DNA of 64,000 nt from Chlorokybus atmophyticus. Its lineage: Eukaryota > Streptophyta > Chlorokybophyceae > Chlorokybales > Chlorokybaceae. The stretch lies in the NCBI GenBank assembly GCA_009103225.1, contig RHPI01000810.1, positions 1,614,132-1,678,131 of the forward strand, read 5' to 3'. Each line of letters opens with the position of its first letter. The first letter of the stretch is position 1. Both the position numbers and the translations under genes were made by a program. Under the pieces are notes generated by a model. That model was not told where the DNA came from, made no database searches, and saw only the letters and a list, made by a program, of their open reading frames with translations. Below, one piece after another: positions 23,546-35,735 of this stretch.

Positions 23546-25287
23546 AATGCGACACACGAACTTGTAACCGTCAAGTGGTGGCAGCGACACTGCCAGTGGT
23601 GGCCTTGCTTGCAGGTGGAGGGGCAGGTGGGGTGGAGAGACGCCCTCCACCCCTGTGCCTGCTCTGCCTGCGAGCGAGGATAAACAGCGCAGGCGAGGGC
23701 TACCCAGCAGGGGGAGATGTGTGCTTGTGCGTGTAAAGCAGTCCGAAGTGCTGCTGCACTCCTGCGAGATGGTCTCTGGCACAAGTGACACGTTCCTCGC
23801 ATTGCAACACACACAACACCCCACACACACTTACCTAACACGTCTCCACCACCGGGCTCAGTCACTTGCTTTGGTCATCCTGCCTACCTCAACACCACTC
23901 AGCGTACTATGCCAACTATTGCCCCACCCTGTCAGTCACGCATGCACAAGCAGCAATAGTGGACAGACTCACAACACATCAGTTCATGCGTGCACTTTTA
24001 TGCTTTGAATCTCTTTACACAGTAGTCACATGCACCGTCTTCGTGCACATACATTTGTGTACATATATTCCAACGCAGTGATGTGTTCATGAGGTATGGC
24101 ATTGAGGCAAGCAACACGCCAGTAACATGTAAATCCACAATAGGCAGCAGGCTGCAAACACTAAAGCACAACAACAACTACACAACTAAGTATGGGGCTG
24201 GGTACCTATGTGCAAATGCAAGGATACGCTGCACAGGCAACTCATGTAAGCGCGTGTAGTTGGTCACCTTCACTAGTGTACATGGTGCATGCTGTTGATC
24301 AATGTGCGCATGGAAAATTGCAGTTGCGCTTGCTTGCGTTGGTACTAATTGGCAGGCAACACTTGTAGGTTCCTGTGTTTGCAAGTGGCAGTAGCAGCAG
24401 ATATTGTTGTACATGTATTTCTGCACATGCAATGATGTGTCCTATGCACATCACTATGTTTTGTGCATGTATACATAATCAGGGATTGTTAAACAGTGAT
24501 TACTAATCACGTACACATAAGGACATTTAATTGCACAATCAATTCTGCCATGCACAGGCCGTCGTTATGTACAAAGTATTTGCGCATACAATTGTTGTGC
24601 CAGTGAGACTGGTAGCATGACAAATGCAACCAAGCAAGATCATCTCCATATTCACAACATGCAGGGGCAGGAGAGCAAGCGGCTCAGCCAAAGCCGTATA
24701 ACGGTTCTGAAACTTTATTCCAAGCAATGCACACAATTTGCGTGACCACAACACTTATCACGCAGCATTGAGTGCGTTGTGGCAAAACCGTGTAATAGCA
24801 GTCAAATGGGACACCAAGTTTTGACATTGCTTTGGCACATGTACACACACAAGGCTACAAGTTCGAAAAATGGCAATTGCAGTTACCTTGGTTGGGGCCA
24901 ATCACATTCGCATTATGTACAGCTTCTAGATGCTATACAAGACGTAGATGGGCAGGGACAACAACAGCAAGAACAGCAGCAGCAAAAGTGTACTGGATGA
25001 ATTTCTTTACAACATCAGCGGCAGAGTGTTGCAAGGTACTAGCAACTCTGTTACAAATGTGTGCGTGTAGTCGTGCGTGCGCGTGCTCAACTGCTACTGC
25101 AGAATGTACACTGAACCAAAAAAAGTCTCACTAACAACTATGTACTGCGCTGAGAGAGAGGAGACAGGCAGAAAAACCCCTGCATGTGCAAGAGTCCTGC
25201 TTTGCCCCTTTGCCTTCAGCAGCATACAACCAGCGCCAGAGCGTCCAGCTTGGCTTGGTTGTTATTGCATCCTCTGCTCAGCTGCTT
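23546..25287. other. Intergenic, no gene seen
   Basis: About 1.7 kb between the W/F-motif gene's 5' end and the 3' end of the LEA-like gene. It contains scattered CA/GT tracts and short open frames that look random. Part is 5' UTR or promoter of the former. Confidence 0.55.
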
Positions 25288-25741
25288 TTACTTGTTGAAG
25301 CGAGACTTGGTGTCGTCCCACGCACCCTCTGCGCGTGCCTGTGTGTCCTTGGCAGCGCCGCGGGCGTCACGGCCAGCGTCGCGGGCGGCGTCGCGGGTGT
25401 CGCGGGTGGCGTCGCGCACGTTGTCGCGCACGTCACGGTAGGCGTCCTTGGCGTTGTTCTTAGCGCGCTTCACCTTGTCGCGGGTCTCATCGGGCTTGAG
25501 GAAGACGTACAGACCGAGGGCAACGGCGCCGGCGATGGCTGCGCCCAACACAATCTGCAAACGCAATGCACAAGAACGTCACACCAGTCTCTGGTCAACA
25601 ACACATGCCCAGCTTGGAAGGGTCGCACTCATGCACACGACATCCAGCTGCGCCAAGAGTGCGCATGCTGCAACGCATGCACGTACAAAGGAGAAAGCCA
25701 GCCCAACGCACCTTCCTTCCGGAGTCGTCGCTGCTCGACAT
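25288..25741 (-). CDS. Small membrane-anchored LEA-like amphipathic-helix protein
   Basis: Two exons: 25741-25712 and 25554-25288, phase 0, 98 residues. It begins MSSSDDSGRK, then a single hydrophobic segment IVLGAAIAGAVALGLYVFL (residues ~11-29). The rest is a highly charged helix with an 11-residue-like period: DKVKRAKNNAKDAYRD, RDNVRDATRDTRDAARD, RDARGAAKDTQARAE. Such Ala/Lys/Arg/Asp repeats are typical of group-3 LEA and apolipophorin-like stress proteins; a YtxH-like membrane protein is another option. It probably sits in an organelle or ER membrane with the helix exposed. No partner can be named. It stands alone, with 3.6 kb of gene-free DNA upstream. Confidence 0.8.
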
Positions 25742-28700
25742 TGTGACTGCCTCAACGAGTTGCTCAACAAGTTGAAGATGTACCGCCACTCGCCTGTTCA
25801 CGTCCTGTACACTTAGCTGAAACTGCCGCCCACAAGTAGCGCCCCAACACTGGCGCACACTGATGCTAGCCAATGGTGTTGAGAGAGTTGTTATATGGGT
25901 CTGCTGTGGATTAGGCCATAGGGCTGACGTCAGCCTGGAAGCGAGATCTTACCCATTGACATGACAGAGGGCGCACAAATCTTGATGATTCATGTACCGG
26001 TAGGCTAACGGCAACATTTGGGAAAACCTGGCTCGCCTAATCGAAAGCGATATTGCTGCGATATCGTCTTGCAGACGCATTGATTGTCGCGCATGATGGT
26101 TGGTGATTGAGCAAGTGGATGGATATCTGTTGTTTGATGGCGTCACGTGATGTAAACTCGTCACATTATGGAATGTACGGTTGCAGTGGCCACGTAAGAA
26201 GATCCGCGATCTTAGACGATGTGCCGTACCTGCGGATGCGATGGGGATATCGAAGCTGCAACCCGCGAAATCCTCGCGGCAGATGCGGACCTATGGTAGG
26301 TCACCCACCCTACACACACCGCCTGCGGCCCGAATTGGGCCCCGATGGTTGCCCCCAAAGCCCTTTTGGGTCCGAAGCGGCTCGTCACATGAATGTTTTT
26401 TCATGAAACTCAAGATTTCGACCACAAATGCCCTATATTTCATGTTGTATAGATACATGCTGAAACATACCGGTATGTTGATCACCGTATTGAAACAACG
26501 GTTATCAATATTGCTTAGGATGCTGATGCTGGAAGATTTGCCATAGCCATGTTGGCGTTGACGTTCAATTTCAATACTATAAATGCCTATAAACTTATAC
26601 TTTATAGATACATGCTAAAACATACCGGTATGTTGGTCACCGAATTCATACAACGGTTAACGTTGGTGCAAGATTTGCCATAGCCATATTGGCGTTAACA
26701 TTCGATATAAAAAACATAATTTGTTCAATGAATCACATCAAATAGACCTATTTTAGGCCAATAGTAGTACTTTCTTATAGCCCCGTAGTACTAGCCCATC
26801 ATAAATCAATCTGCTGCAATCTTAATGGTCGTTACAGCAAGTGTGACAGCAACCATATTAAGCAACTTCATCAAAACATTATTAATTTGCGACAATTACA
26901 CTAACTGTTTACATTGCAAGTTATTTGAATTGAGGGTAGCTGTTGAATGGCTGAAAGTCGGCCGTATTTATGGATCGGTAAATCATGCACTATTTGATGT
27001 CGCATGTGTGACAATTTGGATGTGATGACAAATTGTGAACCATCTTATTTCTTATGCTATATCATACATATATTCATAACATGTGCAAGCTGTCACTCTG
27101 TGATTGAAACTCACATGTTTTTAAATCACACAACAATGGTTTCCAAGCATGTAACCTTCTTTGTGAAGGTGTCGTCTCCATTTAAACTTAAGTAGCCGCT
27201 AATGTAGCCATGAGGTAGAGGTTGAAGTTGACATTAGCTCCGCCATTGTTCAATCATACAACGTAGCATCATACCACCACATCATGATGAGTCCTGCCCG
27301 TACTTATCTTGGTAAAAAGGACCAAGTGGAGATTTGGTTTGTCAAATTGTGTGCTTCGCAATTGTTTTCCTGTCGTTGTCTTGATCATGATGTCTGTAAC
27401 AAACCACTAGGCCATAAAAGCACGAAGTGTGTTTTGCGGCCATTGTGGCGTTATTATTTAGTCGTCCGTGACAATGTCTCTGTGAAAGCTGTGGGCGCAA
27501 TACCACACAAGGCATTGATGAGGGCTAGAACAGAGCTGGTCAGTGCCTACGGCACGTGAGCCTTTATTATTGTACTGTGAATTGCCATAGATGGTGATAG
27601 TGGCAAGACAAGAAGTCAAATGGCACACCACAGAAATGGTACTGCGGTAGTGCGATTTGCCAATACTATGACTGTCGCAAGGCAAGTGGTGCCTTAGGGC
27701 AATCCGCAATACATGTAGTGGGGGAGCCTAAGTTTGTGGTTCCGAGTTAGGAATGTTACTGTTATGATAGCCCTTAAACAGGGGCTTAAATAAGAACCAT
27801 AAATCCTTGAACCTCAACATGTAAGCGCCTTTTACTTACATGGCCTAGTAGAAATGCTCAACGTAACAGTTACTGCTAGGGTAACCCGAGGTGGTTTGAC
27901 ACACCACATCGATCGCAAGTTTGTTGGTTTTAATGCAGGAACAAGGTCAGCGCATTGTGCGCGGTGTGCCTGGTTGTGAGCTGTTGAAGGGGCTCTCCCC
28001 CTCATCCCTTATGGGGTGTGTTGTTGTAGGTGTACAGAAAATGCGCGACACGTATGTGTGCAGCGTGTATGGGCGTGGGGCTAGAGCAAAATGGAGAGAC
28101 CGGTGGTCATCCTCACCCTCCTTGCTGCGCTGCTGCAACTTCTCCTGCACCGTGATGCTAGTGAAACTTTCGCTGTAAGTCCTTAGTGCTTGTGGATAAG
28201 TTTGCCAAGCCCCGATCAGCAAGTAGTGATATCATTACAATGACACCACGAGAGTAGCTCAGCTTCACACCAAGGAGGACGCCCATTTCTGAAACACCGT
28301 CCCTCGCCAAATACTTCACACGCACACACGCTCACACAACCACCCTAGAAAGATGGTAAGGAGGCGGGCCCCTTGAACAGCTCTAGCCAGGCACCTCACA
28401 CACAAGTGGCTCTCACGTACTACTAGTACTCCATACCATGATGCCCAGTTTAAGCTTATATACTCGGTTGCTGCCCTCCCAACGTGATTCTACAATGTTC
28501 AAGACCAATAATGCCTTGTCACTGTGTGTTGACCTGTCACATGACATGTGCCTCACATGAGGGCGCTCAAAGTTTACTTCGAAAATATCAACGTAAGCGC
28601 AAGGTACAATTCTAAGGCAAACACGTCCAACACAGGACTTGTCCCATCGCAGGACATGCTTGTTACACTTGTTTGCAAGTCAACACCTGTACATGCACTG

Positions 28701-29321
28701 AGTCACAACCACCGACCGTAACACTTACACACCAAACGTTGGTCACTTACGCGCGCACTAGCAAACTACCATATACATATGCCACATTGTATGTACACAT
28801 TACCACACACACATTCGCTTGCAGACACCCCCCCACCCAGTAGTGCACCCAGCAGTAGCACGCAGTACAGTATAGTTATGCCGGTGCCAGGATGCATCAG
28901 CAAGCGGAAAAAAGTCTCGACCTGCTGCACATAATGAGGATTTACACGCTTGCGCAATACACCAAACATTTAGCAGGCAACCCACTACACCACCTTCTCA
29001 CACACTACACAACTTGTGCAACTGTAGCCCACATCCAATCTCCTGAGAGGCTGTACACATCATTATTCACTTCTGGCACCTACCCCTGTCTACAACACCA
29101 TCTGTCATGACTAACCACAACAACAAAACTTGGAACGAGCACGCTCTGACTGTTCACAACCTTCTCTTACAGAAGTGGCAAACACAGACATGCAGGCCTT
29201 AGTGCTGCAGCATAGCGCTCCGTGGCACAATGCGCAAGCATCCAATAGACAGGACGCTTTGCTGCGCGGCGGCAGGTGCTTATACTGGGATGAGATACAT
29301 GTCAAGTCATGAAAGCCGTCA
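25742..29321. other. Intergenic, AT-rich, with direct repeats
   Basis: About 3.6 kb without a supported gene. The first ~100 bp are 5' UTR or promoter of the LEA-like gene. A pair of imperfect direct repeats lies at 26451-26705. The rest holds only short, random-looking open frames; no tRNA was found. Confidence 0.55.
26451..26705. repeat. Imperfect direct repeat pair, each with palindrome ACATACCGGTATGT
   Basis: Copies at about 26451-26565 and 26606-26705. Both read GATACATGCT, then the 14-nt palindrome ACATACCGGTATGT, then a stretch including ACAACGGTTA, then GATTTGCCATAGCCAT and TTGGCGTT. The second copy has a shorter middle section. Confidence 0.8.
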
Positions 29322-32300
29322 TCAAATGTTGCGCGACAGCACAGCTGGCAGCCTCTCCAAGTCCCCGAAAACATACGCGAGCTCCTCCAGCCATGCCTGC
29401 ATGCAAAGACAGTTAATTTAATGCCAGATCCTAACCACGCATTGCTGCTGTGACACACGCATGCATCAGTAAGCAACAACTCATTGCACACACCTCGTGG
29501 CGGAAGTTGACGCGAATGTTGGGCACGTTGGACTTGTGTATGTCGTTGCCCTCGGGTCCGCGCTTGTAGTAGTGCGGCCCGAGCCAGTGCTGCTTGAGCT
29601 CGTGCGGGAAGCCCGACTGCAACACGCTGTTGCGCGCAATCTCGCAGAGGTCGCACGCGCTGAGCTTCCACACCTGAGCCGCGATGCTGTACTCCTCGAC
29701 GAGGGGCTCCTTGGTGAAGTGTATCATGAGGGGGTCATCGGTGGAGAGGGACACGTTGAGTCCGCGCGCGAAGAAGACCGGGAAGGGGTTGCGGTGGTAG
29801 TCCAGGAACAGAGAGTTGTTGGACAGCGGGGACATGGCGAGGCCGATCTGGCCCAGGTAGTACAGGTACTGAAGCACGGGGCTCTTGCGCAGGTTGTTCC
29901 CGTGCGCAATCTCCTGAGTCAGCATGAACGTGGCCGCCAGGTGGTCGATGTCGCCCGCCTCGCCCGAGTGCGGCCGGAAGGCGAACGCGTTGTACCCGCG
30001 GCTCTCGCGGAACTTGTTCAGCGTCGAAAGGTTGGCATAGAAGTAGTACAGGTAGTACGAGTACGCAGGGTTGTACGGGTTGGTCCATTCCAACGGCGTG
30101 GGCATGTGCTTGTGCGGCCGGCGCTCCGGCTTGCTCTCGTCGTCAACCATGTCGATTCCCACAACCTGCCAGTCAGCTTTCCCACATGAGTAACACGCTT
30201 TGCGTGAGAGAATCAGCACCTGGCTCAAAACACAACTTGACTTGCCTGGCGAAGCATCATGTGGAGTTGCGGGTGGGAGTTGGGATCATGCGTGACTTCA
30301 AAGAGAGGCGCAAAGAAGTTGTCCAGCATGCCCTGGAAGTTCTCCATGCTGCCATTCTCTTTGTACACACTGTACAGGCGAGGGAGCTGTATCAGCCACA
30401 CCACGTTGGGTGAATACAACTCGTTGTTGCACACCCACGCCGCCAGCGTGTCCCACTCGGCAGCGCTGCGCCCGTATATCGATATCCTGTATTCTGCCAT
30501 CTGATACTTGCTTGCCTCCAGATCACTGAACACCTCCTTCGTAATGTCCGCCAAGAAGCGCCCTGGTTATGAAGAATGTGTGAAGCGCATGTTGTTACAA
30601 TACCCACACATCAACCATAAAAATGTACAAATTACCTTGAATCAGGTTATCTGTCTTGATGAAGATTTCACGAAGGCGGGACTGCCCGCACGGGTTGTAC
30701 TTGAGGTTGAACTTGTCAAAGCGGTGAAACGTGTTCTTGTCAGCATGCATGTCGAGGGTGTCGATGCTCAGGTCGTAGCTGGTCAGCTTCAGACTCTCAA
30801 AGACCTCTTTGAGCGTGAGATACTTTCCATCGCGAAAGATGACCACTTCATCGGGCTCCTTGCGCAGCTTCGACTTGATAAACCGCAGAAGGTGCTTCTG
30901 GTTCATACATGCAGAGTGGTGGACATGTGTGTCCACCTGGAAGTGGTAAAGCCACGTCAGCCAGATCACACAACTGTTTGTGTGCAACTTGCATGAAGGA
31001 AGCCAAGCAAATGCGTAACAAGAGCCCACCTTGCGGACGTTGTAGAAATCTCTGTGAGGCACAGACTTCTGTGCCAGAAACTCGCGATCCGCGTTGAGCA
31101 TGAGATGGATGTTGAACTTCTGCTCCAGCAGCCTCAAACGGTGATGGCAAAAGGTTTTCAACACCCCCGCAGACACCATCTGCAGGATCCGATGCATGTC
31201 GCGGAAGAAGTCAGTGGCTGTCCCCGGAACTGGGAACAAGTCCGTTCCTGCAAACCCGTCTGTCAGCTGTACTATAACCATCGACTTCACCGGCTGAAGA
31301 GAATGTAGCAATCAACAAGTCTGCTACTGTACAGCACCCAATTGCAATGCATGGGGATGCTGGCTATGCTGTTGATTTCATCGACACTCTCTGTTGATGC
31401 TCACCCCATGGCACTTTGTCAATACAGTACGCACGTGCGTTCCAACCCACCTTGAGTGTCGTAGACGTGCATTACGCCGTCGGTCATGCTGAAGGTGTTG
31501 GGCGATGCGGTCTGTGACTCCCACCGGAAGGGCGCAAAGATGGGTGGCTCGTGGGTGCGCTTCTCCTTGATGGGCAGGAACGCGTCCTTGCGAACCCACG
31601 GCAGCGCGTCACCCTGGAACAGCCACTTCTGCCGCATCTCAAGCATGTCACGCAGCGGCTGGCACACCTCCCCGTCATCCTCCATGGAAGGGTTAACTGC
31701 AGCCAACCAGACATGTGTGCTCATCTCTCGCAACCAGAGTCATACGTGCGTTGGTGAAACACACTCACTTGGTGGGAAGGTTGTTATGCGCACGTACTCC
31801 TCCTCGGGCTGCTGGTGTGCTGCACTGAGGTAAGCGGGCTCTTGGGTGCCATCAGCCGCGCGCGCGACAGCCATGCTGAAGGTGTTCGACCGGTCTGCTG
31901 GCCCGAGAGGAAGTGGCGATGTTGGAATGGTTGACGTTGCCTCCTGTACATCATCATGTGATTGTGTGTTGATGATGCATGCAATGCCACTGCTACGGCA
32001 TGCCAATGTGAAATGACCAACCTCCAGGTAATTGTGCATCGGCGGGCGTACGACATTCTCCACACCATGCGTGCTCTTAGCCCCATCAACAATGCCTTCA
32101 TCAGACTTCACACAGCCAACATAGGTTCAGCGTGCAAATGCCAACACAACACCACCATGCCTATGTCTCGTCCAACAACCCAACACTACTCTTGGGAATC
32201 AACTATTAGCTTGCATGCACTGCTCACTTCTTCATCCGTCTCTGATGAGACTTCCGGTGAGCTGCCCAGATGCTCTTCCTCGGCATCGCTGTAGTCGCCA

Positions 32301-33872
32301 TGCGCAAACACGCCCGCGCGGGGTGACTTTGAGTTGGGTGTCGACGGGCGCAAATTGAGGATGGACCGCGGCCTCACCATGCCCGGAGGCACGCCTGCAA
32401 TGCAAAGGAAGAGAGATGAGTTATGTATTGACGAAATGCTTGTTTGTTGTTGTTGGATGAGTGCAAAACAGCACGTACCATCGGCTAGCAACCGCGCAGC
32501 TTGATCAGCGTCCAACTGCATGCTGTTGGATGAGACTGCGGTTGAGCCCGGCCTCGATCGCGGTGAGCTGGAATATAAGCATACATACACACGGAGGAGT
32601 CAGAAGCGTACACGCACAATCACGCATACATGGCTTTGACTACTGTGCTTGCTTGCCGCTTACTTGGGCCACGTTCGCAGCACGGGAAGCTTTGCTTTCG
32701 CAACGCTGACAGCGTCGAGGCTGCCGGAGATGGGCGCAACATCTGCGGCGTCCACCACCACGCCATGGCCGCTAATGGCTTTCGCGGGAGCGGCGAGCAG
32801 CGCGGACGTGCGGTCCACTTCTGCGGATGAAGCGCGGTGCCTCAGTCCGAGCGTGGAGAGTCTGTCCGCTGCCGCGCCACTCCTAAACTGCTGGAGAGAG
32901 TCCTTCTCCTCGCGGGTGAGGTGGTCGGCGCGCCCGTTGGCGTGAGGAAGATGGGGACGACCTGTCACGTCCACCGCGGCCCCAGCTGAAGCCAATGCGG
33001 ATGATGGTGGTGCTTTTGCATGGGACTGGGGCAACAGCTCCCGCGTGCGCCGCCGCAACGACCGCTGATTGGGGGATCAAACACAAGTTTAAGAAGTGTG
33101 CTGGCTCGTGGGTGAACATATGCTGAGCATGTATGCATGGATGCCGGCGAGAGTAGGCCGCGTGCGCATGTGTATGTCTCTGTGCACATGTGTCTGGGCA
33201 TGCAAGCTGCTTATGCATTGCGTGCATGTCAAACACATGCTTGGAGCCAACCTCAATGATAGCATGCCATATAGATGTCACAGTAGAATTGATTGCATCA
33301 CGATGCGGTGTAGCAGCAGCCATGTTGAACTTCCCCAAATCATGTGTCATTCCAAACTCGAGGTATCAAGGTGGCATTCCGGTGGTGAGATGATGCACAT
33401 GTAGTACAAACAACTATATGCGCTTGCACGTGGCATTTGTTTCATGGTAGTTGATAGAGACCGTGTGCAACAACTGCAACAATGACTGGAGTGGACTGAG
33501 GCCTGACGCGCATGAAACAAATGATCGCACATTCATCCGGTCTAATCAGCAACGCTGCAGTGGCCTCGACAACCAATGCACGAAACCCAGAAAGGCTGGG
33601 TTAGACACCTGACTAGCCCGGACCTGCTTGATATGCTGCTTGTCGCTGCTGGCCTTGCCTCCCTCCTGAGCCTGGGAGCAGGAGGCGGCGGCGGATTCCC
33701 CTCCCTCGCCGCCCTGCTGTTTCTGCTGGAGAGTGAGCAGGACAGCGGCAAGCAGACGCTTGTAGAGCAAAAACGACGTGAGCCCTACGGTGGCCGCTCC
33801 GACGGCAGCGCCCACCGCCGCCGACGCCCACACCGCCGCTCCGTCCCCGCCGCCGCCGCCGCCCAGGTCCAT
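29322..33872 (-). CDS. AMPD: AMP deaminase, plant type with N-terminal membrane anchor
   Basis: It deaminates AMP to IMP, controlling adenylate balance. Eleven exons: 33872-33624, 33064-32664, 32567-32479, 32394-32228, 31943-31769, 31696-31451, 31247-31030, 30936-30636, 30562-30246, 30165-29494 and 29396-29322; phases all agree, 969 residues. It begins MDLGG, then a membrane segment (about residues 15-37) and a long disordered region, as in plant FAC1. The catalytic domain starts near [16 protein letters not shown]. Metal and active-site signatures are [47 protein letters not shown] and [20 protein letters not shown]. It ends with a short tail, LPAVLSRNI. The intron after LHMMLRQ uses a GC donor (CAG|GCAAGT). 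The catalytic half is nearly collinear with plant enzymes, supporting green-lineage ancestry. Confidence 0.97.
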
Positions 33873-35580
33873 CAAGCAACACAGCAACAACAAGCACAAC
33901 CGAATACACGCACACGCATATGCTACCTGCGATGCCCGCCACCAAAATCGTTTGTACGCCGCGCCTGGACGGAAACGCGACCTACGTGACGAGTCAGCAG
34001 CATCTCTCTCTCTCTGCACCCGTCCACTATAATCAGGTTTGACTTATGAATGTATACATACGATGTAACGCAGTCATTGTGCCGTATGTATATGCTGTTC
34101 TTTATGAATAACTGCATATACCTGGTGTTATTTGTAACAGACTGTTACGTTGGACCATGTGCTCTTACACAGCCGAACAGATACTATTATTAATTAATAT
34201 TAATACCTGATTACACATTACCAGCAGCGACGCAAATTTCAAACGGTGACTGATCAAGGACTGAGGGACTGTCAGATGCCTGACCCTATCTGACCCTAAC
34301 GAACTTAACGACTTGAGCCATACAGCGACTGATGGATTGCCGGTGCATGTTGTGGATAATAGTAAATTGCCGACCGCCTATCGTACAGTAAAGTGAACTG
34401 TTGCCTATCGGTGATGACCTGACAGCAACATATTCTGACGGCCGACCGCCGGTCATCCAGCTTACGCAACGGCGACCTACCTATTACGTTAATCAGGTGA
34501 ATGTTGAGGCCCCTAATGGCGACAAATGGTACCGGTGAGTCAAAGTTGTGTCGCGGCCGGCAGCCGGCCGTACACAAGCCGTGGTGGCGACGAACGTTAA
34601 TTGGCAAGCAAGTGACAAATCAGTCCCAATTATATCCCTTAAAAGGGACGAGCGATGGCGGCGAGTACAACAATGGTACAAAAATACCATCATAATACGC
34701 AATATGGTACTCATCACGCGAAAGTATACTGGTGCCGTCGTATCATTTTAGTAGTACGATTGAACCATAGAAATCGAAACTAAACTTGAAACCGTTGGGC
34801 ATTTGAAACAAATGCTCAACGGCTTCAAGGATAGTTGTACGGCGGCGGCGGTGGCGATGATGGCAGCGGCGGCGACGGCGACAGCGGCGGACGTAGTAGG
34901 TTCGTTTGCTGGCTGTCTAACGTTGCACTAAATATAACACCGCATTTAGCCTAACCACCCTTCTTGTCTTAGGGCGGCCATGCCAGGCCAGGCTATGCTT
35001 GACCAAGCCAGGCCAGGCCAGGCTAGGCCAAATTAGGCTAGGCGGCAGCGGCGGCGGCGGTACATGGCAAGCGGCAGCACGTGAGTGTACATGTTGTGTA
35101 TGTTGCGTATGATCACTGCGCTTTTGTGATTGCCATGATCGCCATGTGCTTTCCAGCGCCGGCAGCGGAGCAGGAACAGCGGCGGCTGTCATGCCTGTTA
35201 TCCGCGCATACCAGCCTTCATCGAACATGCCTACATTGAAACACACTTGCCCGGTCTACCAGCATACCGACCCGCGCGCGGCACTGACCAGTAGCTAGGT
35301 CATGACTTTTAATTTAGCTTATAACCATAGCCTACATAGGCACCAAGCAAGTAGCTGTTCAGTTGAGAGTTCAGTTATAAGTTGTGTTCTATATTGTGTG
35401 GGGATTTCTGTGGAAATAGCCTCAATATAACTGTTAGCTTATGTTCCTGAACAGTCATGGTTTGAATTGTATAAGTAGTCACCGTGTTCACCGGGTCAGC
35501 GGATGACACTGTGAGTTTGAAAGCTAAGAGCTTATGAAGTGACTTGAACCACGAACACGCCGTCCCGGTTACCAACAAAC
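33873..35580. other. Intergenic, with GGC-rich patch and short GGCCA/GGCTA repeats
   Basis: About 1.7 kb with no supported gene. A GGC-rich patch at 34838-34893 and overlapping copies of GCCAGGCCA/GGCTAGGCC at 34978-35043 are the only structured parts. The first ~150 bp should be AMPD 5' UTR and promoter. Confidence 0.55.
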
Positions 35581-35735
35581 CCCTCACCGTGTGAGAGCCT
35601 GTGCATGCTCGTGTGCACCGCGCTTGTTATTGCTGTGAGCTTGGTGTGCTTGGTGGCGGTGTGTATTGGCATCAGTTAGGGCATAGCATCCACATGTTGC
35701 TTGCTCATTCACCTTACTTGACAGTGTAACACATT

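Noticed and set aside
27284-27559. 91-codon open frame as a small gene
   Set aside because: No homology, no signal or membrane segment, no splice context; length is within chance for this region.
29497-30189. 230-codon open frame on plus strand
   Set aside because: Antisense shadow of the AMP deaminase catalytic exon.
34838-35043. GGC-rich and GGCCA/GGCTA repeats as a coding or CRISPR-like array
   Set aside because: Units are short, overlapping and without spacers; this is a simple low-complexity patch.
35530-35600. Possible tRNA on minus strand (GGTTCAAGTC resembles a B box)
   Set aside because: The T-stem does not pair and no acceptor stem or anticodon arm can be drawn.
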